NCBI RefSeq assembly: GCF_007489275.1
Contig: NZ_VLNR01000014.1
Coordinates: forward strand, 1 to 64,000
Direction: 5' to 3'
From: Aquimarina algiphila
Lineage (GTDB): Bacteria; Bacteroidota; Bacteroidia; Flavobacteriales; Flavobacteriaceae
DNA: 64,000 nt
The notes beneath the pieces are model-generated. The model was not told the DNA's origin, did not search any database, and saw only the letters and a list, made by a program, of their open reading frames with translations. Of the stretch, positions 18,793-27,890 are shown piece after piece. How positions within the stretch are numbered: the first letter of the stretch is position 1; every line of letters starts with the position of its first letter. A program made the translations under genes and the position numbers.

Positions 18793-20001
18793 ATGTTAGA
18801 AAGGAAGGAAATAGCATACGAAAAAACGGTTTTAATAGGAATTGTAACCAAAAACCAAGATGAGGAAAAGCTTGAAGAATTTTTGGATGAATTAGAATTT
18901 CTTACCTATACTGCCGGAGGAGAAGTGGTAAAACGATTTACCCAAAAAATGGATATGCCCAATTCCAAAACTTTTATAGGTAGTGGTAAAATGGAAGATG
19001 TAAAGGCTTATGTTGAGCAGCATGAAATTGGAACTGTAGTTTTTGATGATGAATTATCGCCAGGTCAATTACGCAATATAGAGCGTATTCTGAAAGCCAA
19101 AATCATTGATCGAACAAACTTGATTCTTGATATTTTTGCACAACGTGCACAGACAAGCTATGCAAGAACTCAGGTTGAGTTGGCACAATATCAATATTTA
19201 CTTCCCAGGCTTACGGGTCTATGGACTCACTTAGAAAGACAACGAGGAGGTATTGGAATGCGTGGTCCTGGAGAAACAGAAATAGAAACTGATAGAAGGA
19301 TTGTTAGAGATAGAATTTCTTTACTTAAAAAGAAATTAGTAACTATTGATAAACAGATGGCTACACAAAGAGGAAACCGTGGTAAATTGGTTCGAGTTGC
19401 TTTAGTAGGATATACCAACGTTGGTAAATCTACTTTGATGAATGTTATAGCCAAAAGTAAAGTATTTGCAGAAAACAAATTGTTTGCCACATTAGATACT
19501 ACGGTTAGAAAAGTAGTTATCGGGAACCTTCCATTTTTACTTAGTGATACTGTTGGGTTTATTAGAAAGCTACCAACCCAACTTGTGGAAAGTTTTAAAA
19601 GTACCTTAGACGAAGTTAGAGAAGCCGATTTATTACTTCATGTAGTAGATATCTCTCACCCTCAATTTGAAGACCATATAGAATCTGTGAATAAGATACT
19701 TGGTGAGATTGATTGCAGAGATAAGGCCACTATCATGGTTTTTAATAAAATTGATTCTTATCAACATCAAACGATAGATGATGATGACCTAACTACCGAA
19801 AGAACCAAAGCACATTATACTTTGGAAGAATGGAAACAAACTTGGATGAGTAGAATAGGAGATAATGCTTTATTTATTTCTGCAATACATAAAGAAAATA
19901 TAGATGATTTTAGAAATCGGGTATATAAAGAAGTAAGAGATATTCATGTCACCCGGTTCCCGTATAATAACTTTTTGTATCCAGAGATTATGGAAGAATA
20001 A
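18793..20001 (+). CDS. hflX: ribosome-associated GTPase HflX
   Basis: 402 residues, the usual length. The N-terminal HflX domain includes FIGSGKMEDV and VFDDELSPGQLRNIE; a glycine-rich linker (ERQRGGIGMRGPGETEIETD) follows. The GTPase domain has G1 GYTNVGKSTL at 206, G3 DTVGF at 252 and G4 NKID at 318. HflX binds the large ribosomal subunit and rescues or splits stalled ribosomes under stress. The gene stands alone; its 3' end is convergent with the DUF3078 gene. Confidence 0.96.
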   Translation: MLERKEIAYEKTVLIGIVTKNQDEEKLEEFLDELEFLTYTAGGEVVKRFTQKMDMPNSKTFIGSGKMEDVKAYVEQHEIGTVVFDDELSPGQLRNIERILKAKIIDRTNLILDIFAQRAQTSYARTQVELAQYQYLLPRLTGLWTHLERQRGGIGMRGPGETEIETDRRIVRDRISLLKKKLVTIDKQMATQRGNRGKLVRVALVGYTNVGKSTLMNVIAKSKVFAENKLFATLDTTVRKVVIGNLPFLLSDTVGFIRKLPTQLVESFKSTLDEVREADLLLHVVDISHPQFEDHIESVNKILGEIDCRDKATIMVFNKIDSYQHQTIDDDDLTTERTKAHYTLEEWKQTWMSRIGDNALFISAIHKENIDDFRNRVYKEVRDIHVTRFPYNNFLYPEIMEE

Positions 20002-20021
20002 TATCAGTTATATTTTGAACG

Positions 20022-20058
20022 TACTGTGAAAGAGTATTTTATTCGGTACATTCAAAAT
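20022..20058. terminator. convergent hairpin between hflX and DUF3078 gene
   Basis: ATTTTGAACGTAC pairs with GTACATTCAAAAT with one mismatch and an ~11-base loop. There is no clean T run on either side, so termination is likely but not certain. Confidence 0.4.
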
Positions 20059-20073
20059 GTAAATGGCACACGT

Positions 20074-21099
20074 CTAAAATTCATATTTAAGACCTAATCC
20101 AATTACTTCTCGAATCTGAAATCCACTGGCCGCATTATCATCATAAATGGATTGAAAGACAAAACTTCCGGTGATGTATTTATTGACTTGTAAATTAAGA
20201 TTTAAAGTATAATCCAAATCAACGTTTTCTGGATCTTCTATATAATTAGAGTAGAGATTGAGAAGCTGTTCCATAGTTACGTTTTTCAACATTTTAAATT
20301 TGGCATAAGCGGCTAAAGAACCACCAAATTCAAAACGAGAACTTTCACCTCCATCAACACCAAAATAATCCCCATCTTCGTACCCTTCAACATTAGTAAA
20401 TTCTTTATCCACAAATATCATACGAGATGTCACGGGAGCAATATTTACATTTAGATTATCACTTTTTTTCCATAATATACCGGGACCAACTTGTATAAAT
20501 GCTGGAGAAAAGAAGTGGGTTTCTTCGATACGAATAGTTTCATCGGTATCAGGATCTTTTGTAAATCGATATCCTTTATCAAATTGAGATCTGAAATTGA
20601 TAAACAACGAATAATTCCAAAAGCCTTTTCCAATTCTTTGTCCAAGCCTTGAGTTAAATTCTATCCTATCATTCGTTTTTCTAGGAAAATCTTCTCCTCT
20701 TAAAAAAGTAAGACCATAGTCCGAAATCATTTTGTTGTCCCAGGTCAAGCTATTTTTCTTATAATTGAATTCATAGGTTAAGGCAACATTTCCAGCGATA
20801 TTAGATGTTCCTCCTCCCTGCCAATCAAAATTAAAGGCAGATTGATTAAAAAGTAAAGAGAAGTTTGCCTTATTTTTCCATCCAATATGTTCTTCTTTTG
20901 GTTTTTTAGGAGTAATTTCTTTTAGTTTTTGCTTTAAAACAATGATATTCAGGTCGTTTGTGGTGTTTTTTAAAATACTATCCAGAGATCGTTTTAAGTC
21001 CACCTGGATGGAGTCCAGACGTTTTGTTTTTTCTTTTTCCTGGCCAGAAGTATCTGTTATTAAAAAAAGAATTGAAACAGTTAAAAAAAATCCTCTCAT
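20074..21099 (-). CDS. DUF3078 outer-membrane-like protein (paralogue 1)
   Basis: 341 residues from Met at 21099, where a signal peptide starts (MRGFFLTVSILFLITDTSGQ) behind a GAAGAG ribosome binding site; the frame stays open to 21183 but those residues are not signal-like. A Lys/Thr-rich linker (about 20-75) precedes the DUF3078 domain: FNQSAFNFDWQGGGTSNIAG, TWDNKMISDYGL, KTNDRIEFNSRLG, FSPAFIQVGPGILWKKSDNL and a final IREVIGLGLKYEF. Alternating beta strands and the terminal aromatic suggest an outer-membrane barrel. It is a clear paralogue of the gene at 25363-26316. Function unknown. Confidence 0.88.
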   Translation of the reverse strand: MRGFFLTVSILFLITDTSGQEKEKTKRLDSIQVDLKRSLDSILKNTTNDLNIIVLKQKLKEITPKKPKEEHIGWKNKANFSLLFNQSAFNFDWQGGGTSNIAGNVALTYEFNYKKNSLTWDNKMISDYGLTFLRGEDFPRKTNDRIEFNSRLGQRIGKGFWNYSLFINFRSQFDKGYRFTKDPDTDETIRIEETHFFSPAFIQVGPGILWKKSDNLNVNIAPVTSRMIFVDKEFTNVEGYEDGDYFGVDGGESSRFEFGGSLAAYAKFKMLKNVTMEQLLNLYSNYIEDPENVDLDYTLNLNLQVNKYITGSFVFQSIYDDNAASGFQIREVIGLGLKYEF

Positions 21100-21241
21100 T
21101 TGCTCTTCTATTGCAGGGGCTGGTGCAAATATACGGTATGTCCCAAGCTTTTTCAAATCAAAAATATTCATTAAAAAATCCATAGAAAATTGCTTTTATG
21201 TTAACGTCATACCAGAATATTTATCTTGGTTCACTTATCTA

Positions 21242-21300
21242 TTAACATTAACAAATCAACCCCTTATTATTTGGTAATTGTACACTCTATTAACGTTAAC
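21242..21300. promoter_or_regulatory. two TTAACRTTAAC repeats in the divergent region
   Basis: TTAACATTAAC at 21242-21252 and TTAACGTTAAC at 21290-21300 lie 48 bases apart; the second contains the palindrome TTAACGTTAA. They sit between the divergent DUF3078 and Tricorn-like genes in a 369-base region with no gene. Possible operators; chance occurrence in AT-rich DNA is not excluded. Confidence 0.3.
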
Positions 21301-21468
21301 GGTAGGTTAATGTGTCAAAATATTATAAAATGAGAAGATGTTTTGGGATATTTTTGATCTTGTGACAGGCAAATAGAACAAGTTAATAATCAGTTCATTT
21401 GATGTAACATTTTAAGTAATTATAGGTCTAAACAAATAACACATATCAATCACAAAAACGTTCATATT

Positions 21469-24400
21469 ATGAAAAATCTCATGAAGAGTATTGCATTATT
21501 TATCATATTATGCTTATTCTCAAACGTAAACTATAGCCAGCTACCTGCAAAAATGATACAATACCCAGATGTATCGGGGGTTCATATATGTTTTACATAT
21601 GCTGATGATTTATGGATTGTTACTAAGCAAGGAGGTACAGCTCATCGCTTAACAACAAAAGAAGGAAGAGAAACTATGGGGAAATTTTCTCCAGATGGTA
21701 AAACTATTGCATTTAACGCCAACTATGATGGTAATACCGACATCTATACTATTCCTGTAACAGGAGGCATTCCAAAACGAGTAACTACTCACGGAATGCC
21801 AGACAACATTAAAGGTTGGACCAAAGATGGTAAGTTTTTAATATACACTTCGAGAATGAAGAGTGGAAAACAGCGATTTGCTAAAGCATTCAAGATATCA
21901 ATTCAAGGAGGATTACCAATATCAATGCCTATAAGCAAAGTTGAAGAATTGGATATACATACCAATGGAGAACTTGTTGCTATGACTGATAAGTCCAGGC
22001 TTAGCAGAAATTGGAAACGATATCGAGGAGGAATGGCTTCTGATATTTATCTTTTTAATCTTAAAACGTTGACTTCTGAAAACATTACTAAGAATGATAG
22101 TAATGATGAATTACCAATGTGGAATAATGATGATCTCTATTATCTTTCGGATAAGGATGCTTCTAAAAAGTTCAATATTTGGAAATATAATCTACAATCA
22201 AAACAACATGAGCAAGTCACTTTTTTTGATGAATTTGATATCGAGAGACCTTCAATAGGAAAAACCGAAATCGTTTTTGAAGCCGGAGGTAAATTATTTC
22301 TTCTCGACGTAACAACAAAAGCGACAAAAGAAATATCAATAAGTGCTATTGGAGATTTTACAGCATTAAAACCTCAGGTAAAAAAAGCAGAAAAATACAT
22401 ACAAAATATACGAATTGCTCCTGATGGTAACAGGATCGTTGTAGCTGCTAGAGGTGATATCTTTTCGGTGCCAAGAAAAGATGGAGTTACCAAAAACCTA
22501 ACACGCACCAGTGGTGTTGCAGAGCGATATCCTAGTTGGTCTCCAGACGGAAGATACATTGCATATTGGAGTGATAAAACAGGTGAATATGAGTTAATGA
22601 TCAGAGACCTAAAAACTAATTCAGAAAAACAAATAGCCACTCAAGGTCCTGGTTTTAGGTACCAGTTATTCTGGTCTCCAGATAGCAAAAAACTGATTTT
22701 TATAGATCAGGAAATGCATATAAAGTTAGCCAACGTTACTAATAAAACAATTGAGGCTATAGATCAGGAAAATCAATTATTTCAAGGAGGGTTGTCAGAA
22801 TTCTCAGTAAGCTGGTCCAGTGATAGTCAATACGTGACTTATGCAAATTCTCATGAAAACGGAAATCAGCATATTGTTATATATGCTGTAGAAAAAAAGG
22901 AAAAACATGTTATAACTTCTGCTTTTTATAACGATAGTAATCCTGTTTTTTCTGCAGACGACAACTATATCTATTGTACAACAGACCGTGTATTTGACCC
23001 TGTATATAGTGATTTTGATAATAGCTGGACCTATCCTAATGCAACCAAAATAGGAATTATACCACTTACCAAAGATGCGATACACCCTATCGAACTTAAA
23101 AATGATGAGGTTGCCATACAGGAAGAAGAAAATAAAAAAGAAGGAAACAAGGATAAAAAGAAGAAGACAGAAGAGAAGGATGATGATAAAGATAAAAAAC
23201 CAGTAGTTATAGATTTTGAAGGAATAGAATCAAGAATGATAATCTTACCGGTAGAATTAGGAAATACGGGAAGAATAAGTGCGGCAGAAGATAAAATCAT
23301 TTTCTTAAAACATCCCCGAACTGGATCTAAAGAAGAAAAATCTGTATTAAAGTATTATGATTTTAAAGAGGATGAGGAGAAGACCATTATGGAGAATGTA
23401 GAAGATTACGAACTCTCGTTTGATAGAAATAACATATTAGTATCCAGTGAAGGAAAAATGGGTGTCATAGAGGTAGCTAAAGATCAGTCACTAGAGGACA
23501 AAATAGATACCTCTAAGATGGAAATGACGGTAAACCCAAAAGAAGAATGGAAACAAATCTTTACAGATATATGGCGATTGGAAAGAGATTTTTTCTACGA
23601 TAAAAACTTACACGGACTGGATTGGAATGCGATGAAAAGAAAGTATGAACCTTTGATTGAATATGCAGCAAGTCGAAATGATCTGAATAAAATAACAGGC
23701 GCGCTAATTGCAGAATTGAATGCTTCCCATACATACAGAGGTGGTGGAGATGTAAAAAGAAGCCCAAATAAAACTACTGGATATCTAGGTGTTGACTGGG
23801 AAATGGATCAAGGTAAATACAGAATAAAAAAGATCATTGAACCTGCTCCCTGGGATACAGAGGTAAAATCTCCACTTAAAAAACCTGGAGTTATAGTAGA
23901 GGAAGGTGATTATGTGTTACGTGTTAACGGAATAGAACTAACAGATTATGCAGATCCTTTTGTTGCATTAGAAGGAAAAGCAGATGAAACCATAGAGATT
24001 GAGGTTAGTAAAACACCAGATGGCAAGAATGCTAGGCGTTATCTTGTTCGTCCTATAAAAAGCGAAGCAAGGCTTAGAAACCTTGCCTGGATCGAGAAAA
24101 AACGAAAATATGTTGAGGAAAAATCAGGAGGACGAATAGGGTATATCTATGTGCCTAGTACGGGAATAGACGGACAAGAAGAATTGGTTAGAATGTTCTA
24201 TGCGCAACATCATAAAGATGGATTAATTATCGATGAAAGATTTAATAATGGAGGTCAAATTCCTGATCGATTTGTAGAGCTTTTAAACAGGCCATTATTA
24301 AGTTACTATAAAGTAAGAGAAGGTAATGACTGGGCATGGCCTCCAAGAGGACACTATGGACCTAAAGCAATGCTTATCAATGGATGGAGTGGTAGTGGAG

Positions 24401-24738
24401 GAGATGCTTTTCCTGATTATTTCAAGAAAAGAAAAATTGGACCACTTATTGGCACAAGAACCTGGGGAGGGTTGATCGGGATTTCGGGAGCACCAGAATT
24501 AATCGATGGAGGGTATGTTACCGTACCTACGTTTAGAATGTATAATCCAGATGGAACATGGTTCGCAGAAGGACATGGTGTAGAACCAGATATTCATATT
24601 CCAGAAGATCCAGGTAAAGATGCTCAGGGTATGGATGTGCAGCTTGATAGTGCAATAGGAGAGGTTATGAAAACGCTAAAAGAAAATGATAAAAAGCCTA
24701 AAAGAAGAATCCCTGCTGCAGAGGATCGTTCAAAATAA
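21469..24738 (+). CDS. Tricorn-type protease (S41 family) with PDZ domain
   Basis: 1089 residues with a signal peptide (about 1-24, ending NVNYSQ). Two beta-propellers follow, seen as repeated FSPDGKTIAF, WSPDGRYIAYWS and WSPDSKKLIF blades over about 25-530. A Lys/Glu-rich insertion (about 545-585) comes next, then the core with ASHTYRGGGD (Ser753-His754), a PDZ-like region (VEEGDYVLRVNG) and the nucleophile region GWSGSGGD (972-979), ending EGHGVEPDIHIPEDPG. These match the Tricorn catalytic Ser-His and nucleophile-Ser sites. Tricorn degrades peptides; in flavobacteria such proteins are exported, probably to the periplasm. It stands alone between a long 5' region and a terminator. Confidence 0.93.
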   Translation: MKNLMKSIALFIILCLFSNVNYSQLPAKMIQYPDVSGVHICFTYADDLWIVTKQGGTAHRLTTKEGRETMGKFSPDGKTIAFNANYDGNTDIYTIPVTGGIPKRVTTHGMPDNIKGWTKDGKFLIYTSRMKSGKQRFAKAFKISIQGGLPISMPISKVEELDIHTNGELVAMTDKSRLSRNWKRYRGGMASDIYLFNLKTLTSENITKNDSNDELPMWNNDDLYYLSDKDASKKFNIWKYNLQSKQHEQVTFFDEFDIERPSIGKTEIVFEAGGKLFLLDVTTKATKEISISAIGDFTALKPQVKKAEKYIQNIRIAPDGNRIVVAARGDIFSVPRKDGVTKNLTRTSGVAERYPSWSPDGRYIAYWSDKTGEYELMIRDLKTNSEKQIATQGPGFRYQLFWSPDSKKLIFIDQEMHIKLANVTNKTIEAIDQENQLFQGGLSEFSVSWSSDSQYVTYANSHENGNQHIVIYAVEKKEKHVITSAFYNDSNPVFSADDNYIYCTTDRVFDPVYSDFDNSWTYPNATKIGIIPLTKDAIHPIELKNDEVAIQEEENKKEGNKDKKKKTEEKDDDKDKKPVVIDFEGIESRMIILPVELGNTGRISAAEDKIIFLKHPRTGSKEEKSVLKYYDFKEDEEKTIMENVEDYELSFDRNNILVSSEGKMGVIEVAKDQSLEDKIDTSKMEMTVNPKEEWKQIFTDIWRLERDFFYDKNLHGLDWNAMKRKYEPLIEYAASRNDLNKITGALIAELNASHTYRGGGDVKRSPNKTTGYLGVDWEMDQGKYRIKKIIEPAPWDTEVKSPLKKPGVIVEEGDYVLRVNGIELTDYADPFVALEGKADETIEIEVSKTPDGKNARRYLVRPIKSEARLRNLAWIEKKRKYVEEKSGGRIGYIYVPSTGIDGQEELVRMFYAQHHKDGLIIDERFNNGGQIPDRFVELLNRPLLSYYKVREGNDWAWPPRGHYGPKAMLINGWSGSGGDAFPDYFKKRKIGPLIGTRTWGGLIGISGAPELIDGGYVTVPTFRMYNPDGTWFAEGHGVEPDIHIPEDPGKDAQGMDVQLDSAIGEVMKTLKENDKKPKRRIPAAEDRSK

Positions 24739-24766
24739 ACCGCTAAACAAATAATATATTGAAATG

Positions 24767-24803
24767 GAGCGAGGTACTTTTGTTATCCTCGCTCTTGCTT
24801 TTT
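24767..24803 (+). terminator. terminator of the Tricorn-like gene
   Basis: GAGCGAGG/CCTCGCTC stem with a 12-base loop, then TTGCTTTTT. Confidence 0.75.
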
Positions 24804-24842
24804 AAGGAATAGAAGTATATTCGTTTGGTAATACGATCTTTT

Positions 24843-25298
24843 ATGAAAGAATTAAAATTAGTAAAAGCAAAAGAGAAAGATAAAAACTTTCTTCTTCACT
24901 TGAGAAAATTGACCATGGTAGAACATTTAGAAAAAGCCGGCATCTATTTGTCTGATGAAGAGCACTTATCTAGAATAAACTTTCATTACGATAGTGCTTA
25001 CCTGATTTTAAAATCAACTGAGAGGGCTGGTTTATTGAAGTGTATAGAAACGGAAAAAACAATAGAAATATTACAAATACAGGTATTGCCCAAATATCAA
25101 GGTCAAGGAATAGCAAAGCGCTTAATTAAAGATTTGGCCATAAAGGCTGAAACTTCTCATAAGAATCTAACATTAAAAGTATTAAAACAAAATCCAGCAA
25201 AATATTTATATGAACGTATTGGATTTAACATCACTGGAGAAGATGAACAGGAATTTCATATGAAAATGATATCTAGTAGTGAGATAGATAAACAATAA
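24843..25298 (+). CDS. GNAT family N-acetyltransferase
   Basis: 151 residues from the ATG at 24843; an upstream in-frame TTG at 24825 is less likely. Acetyl-CoA binding motif A is clear: LQIQVLPKYQGQGIAKRLIK, with QGQGIA as the phosphate-binding loop. Motif B follows as LKVLKQNPAKYLYERIGF. The substrate is unknown. The gene lies between two terminators and is therefore monocistronic. Confidence 0.88.
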   Translation: MKELKLVKAKEKDKNFLLHLRKLTMVEHLEKAGIYLSDEEHLSRINFHYDSAYLILKSTERAGLLKCIETEKTIEILQIQVLPKYQGQGIAKRLIKDLAIKAETSHKNLTLKVLKQNPAKYLYERIGFNITGEDEQEFHMKMISSSEIDKQ

Positions 25299-25304
25299 AC
25301 ATAT

Positions 25305-25343
25305 AAAAAAGCGTGCTTTTATTCTATAAAAGCACGCTTTTTT
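25305..25343. terminator. strong bidirectional terminator
   Basis: 18-bp perfect stem (AAAAAAGCGTGCTTTTAT and complement) with a 3-base loop and A/T runs on both sides. It separates the convergent GNAT and DUF3078 genes. Confidence 0.9.
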
Positions 25344-25362
25344 TATAATAGGTTTTTCTCTT

Positions 25363-26316
25363 TTAGAAACCGTAATTTACACCTAACCCGAATACCTCTC
25401 TAATCTGAAATGCTCCAATGGCATTATCATCATAGATGGCTTGAAAAGTTAAGTTTGTTGACAAATACTTGTTGATCGTCATTACAATATTTGCAGTATA
25501 ATCAATATCAACATTTTGTGGATCTTCAAGGTAATTAGAATATAGATTTAAAATATTCTCCATTGATACATTTTTCATAATTTCAAATTTAGCATACCCA
25601 TTAAGTGCAGCTCCAAACTCAAAACGAAAAGAGTCATTGGCGTCAACTCCAAAAAATCCTCCGGCGTCATTAAATGCATCAATTGCTGCTTGATCATTCC
25701 CTACATCAGTAAAATCGCCATCAACAAAAATGAATCTAGCTGTTGCAGGAGCGATATTTACCTTTAGGTTGTCACTTTTTTTCCATAACATACCAGGACC
25801 TAATTGTAAATAAGCAGGAGAGAAAATATGTGTTGTTTCTGTTCTGGTTTCTCTTGTACCAATAACATCTCCGGTAGTTGCATCCAGTACAGGTTCTTCT
25901 CCAAATACATATCCAGGAGCAAATTGTGTTCTAAAGTTTAAGAAAAAAGAGTAATACCATAATGATTCTTTAATTTGTTTACCTACCAAAGAGTTAAATT
26001 CGAATCGATCATTGGTTTTACGGGTAAATTCCTGGTCTTTAATTTTTGTTAAACCATAATCTGCAAGAACCTTATTGTCCCAGGTTAGGTCTCCTTTACG
26101 ATAATTAAAATCATAGGACAGCGATAAATTTCCTGCAATGTTAGAGGTACCTCCTCCAAGCCATTCTGCATTAAAAGCAGATTGATTAAATAAAAAGCTA
26201 ATGTTTCCGCCTCTGGTCCAACCTTCTTTTGGAGCATCGTCTTTTTTTTCTTCTTCTTGTGCAAATAGCATTGTAGCACTAATACATAGCACGACTGTTA
26301 AAAATGTTTTTTTCAT
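25363..26316 (-). CDS. DUF3078 outer-membrane-like protein (paralogue 2)
   Basis: 317 residues with signal peptide MKKTFLTVVLCISATMLFAQ and a short Glu/Lys/Asp linker. The DUF3078 domain follows: FLFNQSAFNAEWLGGGTSNI, TWDNKVLADYGL, KTNDRFEFNSLVG, FSPAYLQLGPGMLWKKSDNL and the end FQIREVFGLGVNYGF. It is collinear with the gene at 20074-21099, differing mainly by loop insertions (for example a longer loop around DATTGDVIGTRETRTETTH) and a shorter N-terminal linker. Likely an outer-membrane barrel; function unknown. The 189 bases upstream hold a GTTAAG/CTTAAC inverted repeat near 26360. Confidence 0.9.
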   Translation of the reverse strand: MKKTFLTVVLCISATMLFAQEEEKKDDAPKEGWTRGGNISFLFNQSAFNAEWLGGGTSNIAGNLSLSYDFNYRKGDLTWDNKVLADYGLTKIKDQEFTRKTNDRFEFNSLVGKQIKESLWYYSFFLNFRTQFAPGYVFGEEPVLDATTGDVIGTRETRTETTHIFSPAYLQLGPGMLWKKSDNLKVNIAPATARFIFVDGDFTDVGNDQAAIDAFNDAGGFFGVDANDSFRFEFGAALNGYAKFEIMKNVSMENILNLYSNYLEDPQNVDIDYTANIVMTINKYLSTNLTFQAIYDDNAIGAFQIREVFGLGVNYGF

Positions 26317-26505
26317 TTGATATAGATAGTTTTAAGATTTTTGATCAGATGATCACTTTAGTTAAGAGGGGTAACTTAACCAAGATAAATAATCTGGATA
26401 AAAATTTATGTTGGCAAATATATTTTAAGTAACGATTTTTGCCATGAGTTGAAGATATCTTACCAGTACTTTTCGATAAAAGACAAAATTAACAGACAAA
26501 AAGGC

Positions 26506-27015
26506 TTATTTCCTTTTGTATAGAGGGACAGATGAACATGCTTCTCCGTACATTATACTTTTAGCAATAGGCTGTAATTTTTGAATTAAAGAAATATATG
26601 CGCCTTGAGGAACAGGTTTATTGGCACAGCCTTTTATGATAAGAAGCTTATCTTGATATTCTGAAAAATCAAGAGTATTTATAATTTCATTATAAAGTAT
26701 GGTTTCAAGATTCTCTAAAGACCCAACAACAACTTTTTTTGCAAAAGGTAGTACAGCACTGGTCAAAAGCAGATAAGCCCAACCAGGTATAATTGCATCT
26801 GTAGAACATGAGAGTGCAACATAAGTATTTTGGTATTGACTCCAATCATGTTCTGCAATATGTTTTCTAAACTCTTTTTCTCTTAAAAGTAGACCTTCAA
26901 AAAGCCAATCTTTAATATCAAAAAGTATTCGATTACCTTCAGGATAGTAATCTTCTAAATCAAAGGTGATTAGGTTTTTGTTATTGGCAACTCTATTTAC
27001 AATCTCTTCAGCCAT
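26506..27015 (-). CDS. DUF2480 family protein, last gene of the SUF cluster
   Basis: 169 residues starting MAEEIVNRVANNKNLITFDL. The sequence matches DUF2480, a cytoplasmic Bacteroidetes family regularly found at the end of suf operons. Features seen: YYPEGNRILFDIKDWLFEGL, an STDAIIPGWAYLLL stretch with Cys just before it, and a late KGCANKPVPQGAY. The conserved cysteines could be cluster ligands, but this is inference. It begins 28 bases after the thioesterase gene, so it belongs to the same transcript. Confidence 0.88.
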   Translation of the reverse strand: MAEEIVNRVANNKNLITFDLEDYYPEGNRILFDIKDWLFEGLLLREKEFRKHIAEHDWSQYQNTYVALSCSTDAIIPGWAYLLLTSAVLPFAKKVVVGSLENLETILYNEIINTLDFSEYQDKLLIIKGCANKPVPQGAYISLIQKLQPIAKSIMYGEACSSVPLYKRK

Positions 27016-27043
27016 CGCATTATTTTTTTGTTCTTTTATAGGG

Positions 27044-27481
27044 CTATTGATATCCTATTTTTTCTGATAATTCTATTTTGCTTTTTGCAAAATTTCCAGT
27101 TCCAAATGCAATTTCTTTTCCATCTTCATTGTATAATATAGATTCTGCAACAAATAGACCTCTAGACTTAAATTTTACTTTTCCTATAGCTGTAATAATT
27201 CCTTTGTTGACAGGTCTCACCAAATTAATGTTAAACGAAGTCGTAAGAACAAAAACATCTGTTACAATCGAATTTACAGCAAAAAAAGCAGCATCATCAA
27301 GTAATTTAAAATAGACAGACCCATGTATAGCTCCCAGAGCATGGAAGTATTGTTCTGAAATTTCTAGTTCAATTTGAGCTATTTCTTCAGAAATTTTGAC
27401 TTTGGTAGTATCATACAATTCGGTGTTAATATTAGCTTGTAGATACATTCTTTCTAATTTATTATAATGTTCAGGACTCAT
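27044..27481 (-). CDS. PaaI-type hotdog thioesterase
   Basis: 145 residues of a single hotdog fold: HALGAIHGSVYFKLLDDAAF is the central-helix motif, with VLTTSFNINLVRPVNKG and IAFGTGNF as later strands. It resembles the PaaI/YdiI acyl-CoA thioesterases. It is embedded in the suf cluster (33 bases after the MIP18-like gene, 28 before DUF2480), a common flavobacterial arrangement. The substrate cannot be read from sequence. Confidence 0.88.
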   Translation of the reverse strand: MSPEHYNKLERMYLQANINTELYDTTKVKISEEIAQIELEISEQYFHALGAIHGSVYFKLLDDAAFFAVNSIVTDVFVLTTSFNINLVRPVNKGIITAIGKVKFKSRGLFVAESILYNEDGKEIAFGTGNFAKSKIELSEKIGYQ

Positions 27482-27513
27482 TTTCCTATTTTAGAAAGTT
27501 ACGTAAAATCAAA

Positions 27514-27846
27514 TCAAAGCATTCCTAATTCTAATTTTGCTTCTTCACTCATAAGATCTTGAGACCACGGTGGATCAAAAGTTAATTCCATTTCTACATC
27601 ATTGACCGCATCTAGAGATTTTACTTTCTCCTGTATTTCCTGAGGAAGAGATTCTGCAACCGGACAGTTGGGAGATGTAAGCGTCATGAGGATTTTTACA
27701 TCATGATCTTCATTAACAAAGACATCATAAATTAGTCCTAATTCATATATGTCAACAGGAATTTCTGGATCATAAATTGTTTTTAGTACTCTTACAATTT
27801 TTTCTCCTAGTTCATTAGTATCTATAGTGATTTCGCTCATTTTCAT
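27514..27846 (-). CDS. MIP18/DUF59 family Fe-S assembly protein (SufT-like)
   Basis: 110 residues (Met3 at 27840 is equally possible). DUF59 motifs: IYDPEIPVDIYELGLIYDV, MTLTSPNCPVAESLP with the conserved Cys, and LTFDPPWSQDLMSEEAK. Proteins of this family help mature iron-sulfur proteins and are typical of Gram-positive and Bacteroidetes suf operons. It lies 44 bases after sufE, with a REP-like palindrome in that gap, and 32 bases before the thioesterase gene. Confidence 0.9.
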   Translation of the reverse strand: MKMSEITIDTNELGEKIVRVLKTIYDPEIPVDIYELGLIYDVFVNEDHDVKILMTLTSPNCPVAESLPQEIQEKVKSLDAVNDVEMELTFDPPWSQDLMSEEAKLELGML

Positions 27847-27855
27847 TATTTTTTA

Positions 27856-27880
27856 GTCGACTTCGACAGGCTAAGCCTGA
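27856..27880. repeat. REP-like palindrome between sufE and the SufT-like gene
   Basis: GTCGACTTCGAC followed by CAGGCT A AGCCTG (a perfect 13-base palindrome) and AC. It resembles, from memory, widespread TCAGGCTGAGCCTGTCGAAG repeats. It shares CTTCGAC with the element inside the Rhs gene at 2743-2766. Confidence 0.5.
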
Positions 27881-27890
27881 CAAAAAAGGA

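Noticed and set aside
21100..21183. Longer start for the first DUF3078 protein
   Set aside because: The extra 28 residues precede a good signal peptide and ribosome binding site at 21099, so the shorter form is preferred.
26340..26400. GTTAAG/CTTAAC inverted repeat near 26360 as an operator
   Set aside because: Only six base pairs in AT-rich DNA and no second copy; noted in the gene entry but not called.
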